Assembly (NCBI GenBank): GCA_026770575.1
Contig: MU657265.1
Span: forward strand, 110,506 to 174,505
DNA from: Pelagophyceae sp. CCMP2097
Taxonomy: Eukaryota > Sar > Pelagophyceae
Length of the DNA stretch: 64,000 bases
Direction: 5' to 3'
The position numbers were made by a program, and so were the translations under genes. Positions within the stretch are counted from its first letter, which is position 1. The number at the start of each line of letters is the position of its first letter. Below the pieces are notes generated by a model. The model had not been told where the DNA came from, did no database searches, and saw only the letters and a program-made list of their open reading frames with translations. Positions 10,797 to 21,720 of this stretch are shown here, one piece after another.

Positions 10797-11310
10797 ATGC
10801 CGCCCATGGCGCTCGGCGCCTGGCGCGCGATCTCGTTTACCGACGCGCGCAAGCCGCCGTCGCCGACCACTGTGCGCAGCGCCGCAATCGTGGAACTCGC
10901 AAAACGTACTGCGGAAACAGCCGGAGAAATCGCAAACCAGCTCGCAGAAGCCGCCGACCTCGCCGCCATTGCCGCCGACCTCGCCGAGACGGACGACGCG
11001 GCCACGCAATCGGCCAAAAGCACAAACGCGCGCGCGGAAAGCGTTGCGACGCGTCTCGTGGCTCAAACGCGCCGCGCCATGCTTTCTTTACAGCTCGACT
11101 TACTCGCACAAGCAGAGGGGTTGCGGGTGAAAGCGAAGCAGCTTGGGCAGAAGGACGGTTTGGAGGTGAGGCATGCATGGTCATATGCCGAGGAGTTACG
11201 ATCGCCCGTGAAGCATCGCCTTCGAAACTCCGCCGCCCTGCGCATGCCCGTGCCAGGTGCACGCCGCGGACCTCCGCGCCTCGATTGCGCTCCTCGCGGC
11301 CGCCGTCTGA
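10797..11310 (+). CDS. possible two-exon Ala-rich coiled-coil protein (about 140 aa)
   Basis: I do not recognise this protein. Exon 1 (10797-11165) starts at the first ATG of the MPPMALGAW phrase conserved in the 8193 copy. It encodes a charged, Ala-rich helix with LAKRTAETAGEIANQLAEA and AESVATRLVAQTRR, suited to a coiled coil. It ends at a GTGAGG donor. Exon 2 (11257-11310) follows a CGTGCCAG acceptor and keeps phase 0, adding VHAADLRASIALLAAAV and a TGA. Without splicing the frame runs on into low-complexity Arg/Pro text, which favours the intron of 91 nt. Its diverged truncated relative at 8193 supports past protein-coding status. Function is unknown. Confidence 0.45.
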
Positions 11311-11760
11311 ACCTCTGCCTCTGCCGTTTGGGCCGCGCGGTGGCCGCGTGTGGCGATCTCTGCGTTTCAAAACGGCGGTCCCGAGGCCTCGGCCGCGAGG
11401 CCGGCGCGCCGGGCGCGCCGCAACCGCGCACTTGCAAGCGCCATCGCCTCGGCGCGCCGCTCTCAATCATTTGCGATGCACAAATTGCACCACGCCGTTC
11501 TTAAATCGCTCGTTTGCTCACACTTGCACGCGAGCCGGCCGCGCAGGTGTCCGGGCGCCTCTGAGCGCTTGAAAGGCCTCGTTCAAATGCCTCTCGTGCA
11601 ACCCCGAGAATGCCATGATCCATGAGCAGACCATGAACCCAACGAACACGAGTTCTGAGAGGACGCGGGTGGAACACTCTGGGGGACGCGGGGACGTCGA
11701 CGGCACCTCCCTGGCTTCCGTAGGGAGTTTATGGTAGATATGGGTGGCACTGAAATCTAA
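11311..11760. other. intergenic with one hairpin repeat copy
   Basis: No gene seen. A degenerate hairpin repeat edge, GGCACCTCCCTGGCTTCCG, lies at about 11700 and runs into ATGGTAGA, the usual flank of this family. Confidence 0.4.
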
Positions 11761-12290
11761 AAAGTAATTACAGTATTTCAATTACGCTGCAATTTACGGT
11801 AATTACAGGGAGGCCATAATCTGCTTTACCGTGGGCCTGTAATTTCCCCCAGAATTACCCTCGCTATTTGGTAAGTCCACGGGAAAATGCGATGGCAGTC
11901 TTGGTCAGGCCGAGGGACCACCTGTAATTGTGGGTGAACGCGAAGGACCGCGAGCACGAGGTGCCGGCCTACATGGCGCACCTGCCCAAGGCGCCGTATC
12001 GCGGCCAGGCGCTCATCGGCTGGGCGGTAAACGGTACGCTTGGTCGGGCATCAGGCTCACAAGATGTCGCCAAAATTCGTATCTCGGAAACCGCCTCGTC
12101 TTCGAGCTTGCCAGCCAGGATCTCAGCCCCGGGAGGGGCCTCCCTACGCGCCTAGACCCATCGCAGCCCGAATCAGCGCGTTTGAAAATATAAGCTTCCA
12201 ATTACTCTGCAATTCTGTGTTTGTAAGGTAATTGCCCAGTAATTAAAGGCAATTACCCAGTAATTACTGTAATTACCAGACCCCCAAATC
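11761..12290. mobile_element. AT-rich element with GTAATTACAGTA inverted ends enclosing a GC-rich exon-like piece
   Basis: The left end (about 11763-11810) reads GTAATTACAGTATTTCAATT and the right end (about 12235-12290) carries the inverted equivalent, with repeated TAATTAC/GTAATTA words. The edges are strongly AT-rich against a G+C-rich background. The middle (11928-12050) instead is G+C-rich and open, reading NAKDREHEVPAYMAHL and then QALIGWA just before GTAAAC, which could be a splice donor. I do not recognise the peptide. A captured exon fragment inside a non-autonomous element is one explanation. Confidence 0.4.
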
Positions 12291-12304
12291 CTTTACACCG
12301 CAAT

Positions 12305-13080
12305 TGCCCACCTATAACTTGGTAGAACGGTGTGATCGCTAAAAAGTTTGTTCCGATTCGGAGCACATAACCTATGCGATAACAGGCTGTTGTTATCGCA
12401 CCTTCCGTTAGATCTTTCTTTGAGCGATTACCATCGGCTCCCTACGGGAGCCTGGGGTTCGTTTAACCCTCCGGCCGGCGGCCTCCGTCCGTCGACCTCC
12501 AGCCGGCCGCCTGCGGACGCCGACCTCCGGCCGTCGGCCTCCGGGTGGAGGGAGGCCTCGACAGGATTCTGTAATCAGCAACCCGACCCGACCCGAATAC
12601 ACCGGGTGGAGGCCGGCGGCCGGAGGGTTAAAAGGAACCCCGGGCTCCCGTAGGAAGCCGGTGGTTGTTAATCTCAGAATCCTGTCGAAGGCCTCCACCC
12701 GGAGGCCGGCGGCCGGAGGCCGGCGGTTAAACGAACCCCAGGCTCCCGTAGGGAGCCGATGGTAATCGCTCAAAGAAGGATCTAACGGAATGTACGATAA
12801 CAGCGTGATCTCGTCTAGGTTATGTGCTCCGAATTTGTAGCGAGCACACCGTTCTACCATCGGCTCCCTACGGGAGCCTGGGAAAAGAATGCGCGATAAC
12901 AGCGTGATCTCGTCTAGGTTATGTGCTCCGAATTTGTAGCGAGCACACCGTTCTACCATCGGCTCCCTACGGGAGCCTGGGAAAAGAAGCGCGATAGCAG
13001 CGTGTTCTCGTCTAGGTTATGTGCTCCGACTCGGAACATTCTTTTAGCGACACACCATTACCATCGGCTCCCTGGGAATT
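12305..13080. repeat. nested multi-hairpin repeats including a three-copy ~98-bp tandem array
   Basis: 12311-12455 is a complete direct-orientation hairpin unit with GGAGCACATAACCTATGCGA. 12735-13080 is inverted relative to it and holds three tandem units of about 98 bp (starting near 12785, 12883 and 12982), each with GTCTAGGTTATGTGCTCCGA and ending CCATCGGCTCCCTACGGGAG. Between them, 12455-12735 is an inverted pair of GGAGGCCGGCGGCC tracts containing AGGATTCTG and its complement CAGAATCCT. The whole block could fold into a large composite hairpin. Confidence 0.75.
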
Positions 13081-13236
13081 CCTACACTTGTACGGGAGGA
13101 CCTGGTGCGAATTCTTTTCGGCGGCACGGCCTGCCCGAGCCATCAAGTGCTTCGATAGTGGTCGGATCTCGGCCCCTGGGGCCCTTAATGCGGCGCTCTG
13201 GGACGCAGGTCCCACGGTCCTAGACACGGTGCTAAT

Positions 13237-13539
13237 TTATCGTTTCGCAGCCTGTTGCAGCCCGTGGCCGCAGGCGGCGCACGTCAAGCCGCCCTGGTTG
13301 GCGGCGCCGCAGAGCGCGCACGACTGGACGTTCAAAGGTGCGAGGGCGCGCAGCAGTACCTTGGCAAGTTTTTTTGCCTTGGGTGATGGCGCGTCCGCCG
13401 CCACGCTGAGCAGCACGTCCAGGCCTTGCGCGAAGAGTACTCTCGAGTTGCCTTCGTCGCCGACGGCCACGGCCTCGAGCGCGCGCAAAGACGCCTCGAG
13501 GACGCGCGGGTCGAGGACCGAAGAGGCCGCGAGGCGGAC
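13237..13539 (-). other. last armadillo-gene exon with CxxC...CxxC tail
   Basis: This exon begins after an ACGCAG acceptor with VRLAASSVLDPRVLEASL. It holds one more helical repeat (LRALEAVAVGDEGNSRVLF) and then the four cysteines CALC and CAAC, separated by eight residues. The spacing fits half of a zinc ribbon or a RanBP2-like knuckle, though the conserved Trp of RanBP2 fingers is absent. Confidence 0.6.
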
Positions 13540-16500
13540 CTGCGTGCCGGCGCGTCGCGCGAGCCGACGCTCATCAGAGATGGTTCCCGGAGCTTCAGGG
13601 CCACCCCCGCGCGCCCCCGCGCCAACAAACGCCGGTCCTCGCGAGCGCTGAGACGCCGTGCGAGAGCGTGACGCGCCGGTGCACGGCGCTCCGGCTCTCA
13701 AGAGCGCGCGCGAGCGCCGTCGACGTCATCGTCGCACTTTCTGCGGCGTGCGCGCACGACTCCGCGGCGGCCGTCAGCCCCGCGAGCGTCGAAAGGGCCA
13801 GGTCGGATTTCGACGCGTGTTTGCATCCTTTGAGCGTGTCGATGAGGGTCTGAATCAGGCCTCTCTCGACGAGTTCACCGAGCATCGTGGGCTCAGTCCA
13901 GACCTGAAGTGAGTCGCCGTATAGAGTGGATCTGGAGCAAGCAAGGGACACGCGCTCCGGGCCACGAGACGCGCTCCGGGCCACGACGACGCGTTCAAAG
14001 TCGACCCGAGCGCAGTTTCAGATGGCGCCCCCGCGTTCCCCGCATGCACGCACGGCGTCTTCGGCCAGAGCGTTCGCGCCGTCCACGCGGCAGGCGTCGA
14101 CCTCCGCCGTCAGAAGAGCCATCAGCCCGACGGCGCCGAGCGGGCCTTGGGAGAGCATCTCCCTCGTGGCATCTTGCAGCTGGGCCATGCAACTTCGATC
14201 TTGCAGCACCGCCAGAGCGCTCGCCGCCGCCTCGCGCGTCTGATAATCCGGCGTTGCTGCAAGCGCCACGAGCGCGGCCACGGCGCCGCCGGCGCGGAGC
14301 TGGCAACGCGTGTTGACGCAGGCGCACCTAGCGAGCGTGGCGCCTTGAATGGCGACCTTTGCAGGGCCGCACTGCGAGGCGTCCGTTTTACACCTCGACG
14401 GGCAAAGGGTGGCCACGCACATGTTCAAGAGCGCGTTGACGCCTGACCGGCGCACGGCGGCGCTCGAGCCGCCGGCGGAGGCGTCGTTGGCGGCGGCGAT
14501 GAGGACTGCGATGGCGTCGACTTTGTCGACTTTGCCGACCGCAGTCTCGCCGCCGCGCAGCAACGCCAACCTCTTCACGCCGCGATCAGTCGCCGAAAGA
14601 GAAACCTCGAGTGCGCCCTCGTCGGGGCGGTTTTCGACCTTTCCGGTTTTCAGCGGCCGACGTACGAGGCATCTGAGCGCATGTTCGCGCTCGCCGCGCG
14701 GCCGCGCCTGCGTCGCGGCGGCGACCAAGGCCCCGATTGCGCCGGGGGCGCTTTCGACGACGCGGCGAATCGCGTCGTTGGAGTGCAGGCAATTGGCGAC
14801 CAAGCTGACCTACGACGCAGACATGATTCGGGCCAGATGCGCCGCCGCCCTTTTGTTTGTGATTTCTGGCGAGGGTCCTCCGTCGGCCCTGCCTGGGCGC
14901 TCAAAGCCCGCGTCTCCGCATGCCGCGCTCGAGGCCACGGAGACGGTTCCCGGGGCGAGATGGCAACGTTTTCTGCGACGGGGTCCCAAAGGAAGACGTC
15001 CCCGAGATGCCTGTAAAAAGGTGCCCTGAAGAGCCCCTGTGGCAAGTTGCCGCGAAGAGTCCCTCTGACTCGGTCCTCTGGCAAGAGTTCCAGAGTCGTC
15101 GTGACAAGGGCTGCGTGACGAGGTCCCCGCGACGTTCCCCGGAACGACGTCGCTGTGACGTCGCTGCGACTCTCTCGTGGTAAGGTCCCAATGAGACGCA
15201 TTTCTGCGACAGAGACGTATTTCTGCGACAGAGGCCCCAAAGGCTCTGCGACACGGGCCCTGTGGCAAGGTCCGTCGACCGGGGCTCTATCAGAAGCCCC
15301 CGCGAGGTCGCTGCGAAAAGTCCCCGTGGCGAGTCTGCCCTCGACGACGTCCCCGCGGCAAGGTCACTTTGAAAGTCCCCTCTCTCTGACAAGGTCTCTC
15401 TGACCAAGTCGCTCTCACAAAGGCCCCGTGTTCAGGACCCTCTGAATGCCTCTGCAAAGGAAGAAAAGGGCGTCCGTGGTGCCATCTGGCAGGGTATGCC
15501 GAAACGACCCTGCCACAGGAACCCTGCGACAGGAACTCAATGAGACCAACTTTGACGACGTCCCCGCTTTCTTTGTCCCGTCCCAAGAACACGCTTTCGT
15601 CTGAAATTGCCCCGGTGACGAGGCCCCGGTGACCCCCCAAAACGTGGCAGGGTCCCTCGGACAAGAATCCTCTGGCACCATGCCCGTGACGGAGTGCACA
15701 ACGTCTTGATGCATCCCTGTTTTCAGGGCCAACAAGGCGCGTCTGACGAGGAGCCAGTCATCTGAGCCCAGAAACACCAATTGGCTTGCCTGCCAAACGA
15801 CGTCCCCGATTGCCCTCGATGCGGGGGGCCGACCGGAGAGGCCCAGTTTGCACCCGTGCTTCCCGGCCTCGCGGGGTACCCCTTGAGCGAGGGCGCGTAC
15901 GATTGGGGCGCTTCAAGGCCCAAAGTCCGACCGAATACGAGGGGCCGACCCTTCAAGGGTGCTCGATTGAAATGCCCGTGCTTTGGGGCCGGGCCCGCAC
16001 GCTGGTCCCTTGCATTGGGCGCTTGACCCTTTGGATCGGGCAAGAGGCCCCGCAAAATGCGTTGCGCGAGCGACAAAATGCAAGCGACAAGACCTGCCAC
16101 AGAGTCAAAGGCGGTTCGAGACCTCGCATGACCAAACATCTAGCAAAGAGCACCCAGGAGCCGTGCGGCATGCCATACGACATGCGCCCTGATCATCGCA
16201 GAATCCAACGTCCCGCGCGGCGGCGGTTTCGGCCCTCTGTTTGGACCCGCTTTGCCGCTTTGGACGCGGCGTCGGGCGATGGCCGAGCGATGCGGCAGGC
16301 TCGATTCGTCGTCGCCGAGCGACTGGAGCGATTCCAGCGTGGCGGGCAAATACTTCTCGCACAAGAGCTGATTCGCAGACTCGGACCAGGCCTAGGCGCG
16401 CAGTCCAGCCGCGATGCACGCCCGGTGCATCGCGCCGCCCGGGCGAGGCGCTCTCCAGCACAAGCGCCGTCGACAACGGCGACGGCGCAAGCACGAGCGT

Positions 16501-19500
16501 CTTGCACGTCTTCAGACCCTTGCCTTGCAAGGAATTTGCCTTTCGAATGAAACTGCAAGGAATTTGCCTTTCGAATGAAACCGTCGACGTTCAAAGGGGC
16601 CCGTCGGGACGCCGCCGTCACGAGTTGGGCCAGCGCCCAGTACGCCGTCGTCGCCTCCGCGCCGGCCGAGCCGCGCGCCGATGCGAACAACGCGTCCACA
16701 GCTCCGTCTCGCCCGAGCGCGGATCGAAGACTCGCGTGGCACGCTAAATTCCCGACGAGCAAGCAGGCCGCCCTTCTCGCCGCCGGCAGCTCGGCCGCGA
16801 GAAGTAAGACGACGCCGGCCATTTGCGGCGGGCTCGGCCGCGCGGCGGCGTCCGTGGTTTGGCCGACTCGCGCATACTCGGCGAACTGCACCGCTCGAGC
16901 GTCGAGCCGCTCATCGCCCGTCGCCACCGCCTCGACCAACGCGTTGCAGCCCGCGTCGCCCAGCGCGGCGACTGCGTTGGCGAGGGCGTTGGCGGCGTTG
17001 CACTGGATTTCCGCCGACTGGTCGCTGTCCAGGAGATTCACATTTTCCGGCGCCACGATGCACCGCAGTAAGACTGGGAACCCGCCCGCGGCGACGAGTC
17101 GCGCTGCGTTGGGCGAGTGGAGCGAGAGCAGATTGGCGAGCGCCTAGTTTGAGGCTCGTAGGGTGCCGAAAGAGGTGGCCCGCGCCGAGTTTTGGATGCC
17201 GCCCTTCGAGGAGCCGGACGATTTGCTTTTTCGACGGGATTTCCAAAAGGGGCGGCCGCGCCCTTTTCGAGGGCCCTTCCAAAGGGACTCTGCCAGAGGC
17301 CAGTTCGTTGCCCGAGCTCGCCCCGTACCCAAATGCGCCCTCTCAATTCGACCATGGGCACGCCCGGTCCGGAGCAAAGGGGCCGACAAAGTCACTCCGG
17401 CGATTCGCACTTTGGAGGCGCCGCGCGATGTTTGCCAACGGGCCGCACCCTGGGGACCGTCAGAGAGGAGCCGCAACACGGCTCTTGCACGCCGCCCTTT
17501 CGAGCCGCGGTCCCGAGCGAACTGCCGCAGGGCCCATCAAAGAGGCCCATGCATCCGCCACTGCAATTCCGTGGCAACGTCGCCGTCTCAAAAAAACGCC
17601 GCAAGCATCCTGCGACGAGGGTCCCTGCGACTGCGGTCCCTGCCATACAGCAGTTCCCACTCGATTCCCATAAGTCCAAAGCCAAAAGGCCAAAATCCAA
17701 GATCCAAAACCAAACATGTCAAAATCGCACCAAGGCAGATTTAAAGGTTTAATAAAATCCCAGAGTCTTCTTTTTGAAGTGTGCTGGACAAAATGGAATT
17801 GATTAAATCCAAAATGGCCGCCTTGTTGAGATTTTGACACGCCTTTGGTTGTGGATCTTGGATTGTGGCTTTCGCCTTTCGCTTTGGGCCTTAAGGTTTT
17901 GGACTTTTGGGCATCAAGTGTGAACTGCTGGAGAGTCGCCGTGTAAAAGTCTCGCGGCGAGGGCACCGTCGCGAGTCGCATGAACCCGAATACTTGCTGG
18001 ATCAAGAACCTTTCGGCAAGCACCCTGTGAGAAGATGGGTGCGACTTTGCCGATCAAGTGACCTTGCGGCGTGGGTCCCGTCGGGCGTGGGTCCCAGCGT
18101 GCCGCCGTCTCCGTGGGCCGCACGAATTTTGATGACGACGACTTTGGATTCCGTGAGTTCTCTTTGTGAGTCTATGCGACAACTGCCCAATGGACAGAGT
18201 CAAAAGTCGAAATCTGTTCTTTGCCCCGATGCGTCGGACCCTGATACGAGGGCGTTGCGAAGAAGAAGAAGGCCCTTGCGGCAAGGCACGGCCCCTCAAC
18301 AACTCCCCTCTGTCAACGAGCCCCTTGGACCCCGAAAGCCACCTTGTTCGAAGCGCCCGCGGCGCCCGTTGGCAACGTCGAATAGGGCCGCCATCCAGAA
18401 GCACCGCCCGAGTTGCCGCCCGAGCAGCGCCGGTGTGGTTCCAAAGGATCGACGTCGCCAAAGTAGAGAGGGCCCCCAAAACCAAAAACCAAAAGCCCGG
18501 CAACCACGTCGGCCGTCCGTCCCGGCCAGACTAGCCCGGGGGCCGCCGCGAGGCTTCTGGGGGAAATGCCGACGGCGCCTGAAGTTGGCCCCTTGAAAAG
18601 ACCACGTTTGCCGCGTGCGCCTGCGCCGATCTGGGACGGAGCACGCCGCATCTGAGACGTCGTTGTCCGGCGCACGGCGCAGCACCTCGACGAGGGCCTC
18701 GACTCCGCCGAGTTGCCCCAAGAACCGTTGATTCTCCTCGAGCCGATAGGCCAGGTTCGAGACGGCGTCGCAGGCCAGCGCCACCACCGCCGAAGAAGCG
18801 TGCCTCGCCAAACCCAAGGCGCACTCCAAAACGCCCACCGTCGAGCCCAACGACCGCCTAGAGAGTTTCGGCTTGGGAATTTCGGGCTTTGAGCGAGGCG
18901 GCTGCACCAAGGCGGCTGCGTCTTCGCCTTTGACCACCGCCCCCAAAGGCCGCCGGGCGAATGTGCCGGGCGAATTCGGCGCTGCGGGGCGGGCCATCCG
19001 GGCCGGCCCCGGAAGCAGGGCGCGCAATTTTCGAAAAGGGCGCCTTTTGGCCTTTCGGCGAGGCCGTCCGAGGCGCCTCTCTCGAACAAGACCGCGAAGG
19101 GGTCGTGCCCCCTCCGGGCCGCCTGAAACCCGGCCAAGTCGTTGCCGTCTCTTCAAGGTGATTTCCGAGGGCCCTCCTTGTGGGTCTCCAAGAGTGCGAT
19201 GAAGAACGCCGCCTCGAAAGGGTGCCCCATCTCCGGGCTCCCGTGCCTCTCGATGCAAGTCTCACACGGCCCGATGCAAGGACCGGCATCCGGGACCGTC
19301 TCTTCAAGGTGGTCTTCAAACTCGAAAAAGAACGGGCTCTCCTGGCCCCATCCTATTGGTTTTTTGGGGGCCGCCCATCAAAGCGGCCCTCGCATTCGGG
19401 CCGTTGACCGGGCCCGTCACCGGAACCGCCCAAAGGAACCGCCCAAAGGAACCGCCCAAAGGAACCGCCCACCGGAACTGCCCTTTGACCGTCCTTCTGG

Positions 19501-21100
19501 GCCGGCCTCTCAAGCGGCCGTCTTCGGCGACCTTGGTGGGCCGCTGCTCCAACGCGTTGAAATGTTCGACTTTGACGCTTCTTAGAGTCCCAAGAAATCG
19601 CTGAAAAGAAGCCTCGAATCAGAGGCGCATTTTCGGCGCCGCGCAAAAGGCGCGCGCCGCGCGCGCCCGGGGGGGGGCCCGCAAGCTCAAAACGGCCATT
19701 TTTCGGCGATTCTTCGAGGCGGCCCCCGGAAGAGCCCCGGGAGGGGGGCCCTTCTCGAAACGGCCGTCTCAAGAAAAAGGGCCGTTCCGTCTTCCGGCGC
19801 GGCCTCTGAAGGGCCGTTTGGGCGAATGCGGGCCGGTGGCCTCGAAGCCCGCATCTCGAGCCCGTTTTCGGGAAAAGGCCGTTTTCCGAGAAAAAGGAGG
19901 CCACCTCGGAAAGACCGCGTCGAAAAGTCGAAAAGGGGTCCACGGTCCAAAGGCCCGCCGGCTCCTCCGAAGACGTTTGGTTTGAAAACGAGTCGACCGG
20001 CAAGCCAGAAAACCCGGCATGGTCCACGCCGACGACGGAAGCGACGCGCCGCTTCGTCCCTTTCAAGGAACCCCGCTTCATCCTTGGCGGCGTCGGCAAG
20101 AACGGTCCACCGCGTTTTCGAAAGGGCGTTGCGCTCGTTTGCCATGTCGGCGCGGGAGTCGTCGCGCGATGGCCGTTTCGTACGAGGCGCAGGCGAGCGC
20201 AAACGCCGTCGCGACGACGCAGTCGTGGTCCGAGTCGTGGCGGAGGCCGACGAGGAGCGCGATGAGCGGCGGCCCAGATCCGTTTGGCGAGGCCAACAAC
20301 TTGAGGTTGGCGCGGTTCGGGCCTTGGTGGGCTCTCCGAGACCGGAGAGCCCACTGCCTGCGCTGCAGGGCCGCGTCTCGGGGTGCAAAGCGCGCGGCGT
20401 CCGGTCCGCGCTCCCCGCCGTCGCATTCCGTGGCGGCGTCGCTCTGCCGCGCGGCGTCGCGCTTCCGCCGCAGCCGACTCTCCTCCCGCTGCGAGGCGGC
20501 CAGGACCCAGAGGTCGTGCTGCAGCTTGACTTGGAAGCCCATGGCCCGGGCATCGACCTGATTTCGTCACGGTCGAAAACCCCCTTGCCAGAGCCCCCTC
20601 TCTCCCGCAAGAAACCCGGTCTGGCAACGCGGCAAGGTATGCGTTGCCGTCCCAGCCGAGCTGGGCTAAGGCCGTCGCGCCGAGTCGCCGGAGGACCTTT
20701 CTGGGCGACGTCGCGAGGGCGGCGAGCATCAACGGCGCGCCGTTTGAGCGCAGAGCGTTGTTCGAGGCGCGAGACGAGCCCGCCAAAGCGCCTAGATGCA
20801 GTCGACGTGACCTTGGGCAGTCGACGCGGGCCGCGCTCTTGGCCCTTGCGCCACCCTTGGACAAGCACCACGACGATCCCGTTGTTGCAGAAAAGGCCCC
20901 CGTGTTGCAGCGACGGTTTTGCCGTGTCCACCGTGTGCACGTCCGAGGGTCCGGAGTCTCGGGGACCGTTGAACGGGCAGCCGGAGTTTCGGGGACCGTT
21001 GAACGGGCATCGCCGACAACTCGACGCGAGTCCACACGGCGTTGGCAAGGAGCAGCGCCGCCAGACCTTTGCCCCCACCCCGCAACGTCGCAAACGTCGA
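13237..21100 (-). CDS. armadillo-repeat protein with C-terminal zinc-ribbon-like tail (5' end unresolved)
   Basis: A minus-strand multi-exon gene. The 3' eight exons join in phase: 18857-18638, 17143-16622, 16391-16266, 14809-14666, 14572-14417, 14356-14054, 13903-13655 and 13539-13237, ending in TAA. Upstream pieces near 21100-20997, 20791-20615 and about 20282-20111 are also armadillo-like but their phases do not all close, so they are tentative. About 825 residues are covered. Typical repeats read EIQCNAANALANAVAALGD, LACDAVSNLAYRLEENQRF and TREAAASALAVLQD. The last exon ends with CALCGAANQGGLTCAACGHG, a CxxC-x8-CxxC pair that could bind zinc, and stops soon after. Armadillo solenoids are protein-binding scaffolds; no catalytic domain is visible. 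No start codon can be assigned. Its partner and cellular role cannot be told from the sequence. Confidence 0.85.
16526..16581 (+). repeat. perfect 28-bp tandem duplication inside an armadillo-gene intron
   Basis: TGCAAGGAATTTGCCTTTCG begins both units (16526 and 16554), each 28 bp and identical. It lies in the 16621-16392 intron, about 40 nt inside the donor. Confidence 0.85.
17648..17930. mobile_element. TA-flanked fold-back element, copy 1 (283 bp)
   Basis: It begins CAGCAGTTCCCAC after a TA dinucleotide and ends with the near-complement GTGTGAACTGCTG. The arms carry TCCAAAACCAAAC-type text on the left and its complement on the right, so the whole element can fold back on itself. It lies in the armadillo gene's 18637-17144 intron. 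Short size, TA flank and CAG-starting ends suit a non-autonomous Tc1/mariner-type element. That class assignment is inference, since no transposase is present. Confidence 0.65.
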
Positions 21101-21585
21101 CTGAGCCCCGAAGAACAACGTCCAAGTCCTGGCCGGGGCCGCCAAACCACCCAGGAACGTTCTTCGGAACTCCGCCAAAACACCCAGGAACGTTCTTCGG
21201 AACATGCTCGAGGGGCAGGTCCAGTGCCGCCGAGCCTGCGCCCGCCTGTTGCGGGGCCCTATGGAGTGGCCTTCTGGACCGTTTTGGGGCCCGTCGATCG
21301 AAGCGATGGCCACAGAGGGCCCGTTCTTGGGACCGTCAAAGTCAATGTCCAAAGGGACGTAGCCAAGCGACCATCCGAGGGACCGAGCCTCTCGAGGGGC
21401 CGTCGAGACCCGTTTCGAATGGCCGTCGAGACGGGGCCGTCGAGACGGGGCCGTCCGTCTCCAGGGGTCATTTCGAGACGCCGTCTCGGAAGCGTCGTCT
21501 CAAGACGCCGTTTCGAATGGCCAACGAAAGGGGCCGTCTCGAGGGGTCGCCTCGAGGCACTGTCCCGAGGGGCCGTCTTAAGGAC

Positions 21586-21720
21586 CATCTCGAGGACCGT
21601 CTTAAGGACCGCCAAGACGGCCGTCCCGAGGACCGTCCCGAGGACCGTCCCGAGGACCGTCCCGAGGACCGTCCCGAGGACCGTCTCGAGGACCGTCTCG
21701 AGGACCGTCTCGAGGGGCAG
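21586..21720 (+). repeat. 12-bp minisatellite, CCCGAGGACCGT and variants
   Basis: About eight consecutive near-identical units from 21624 onward, with looser copies before them. CTCGAGGACCGT variants take over at the right end. The period is a multiple of three, so frames stay open through it and produce spurious repeats such as EDRP. Confidence 0.85.

Noticed and set aside
19353..21183. 590- and 498-codon open frames on the minus strand
   Set aside because: Most of their length is intronic repeat sequence. Only short segments resemble armadillo helices, and these are treated as separate exons in different frames.
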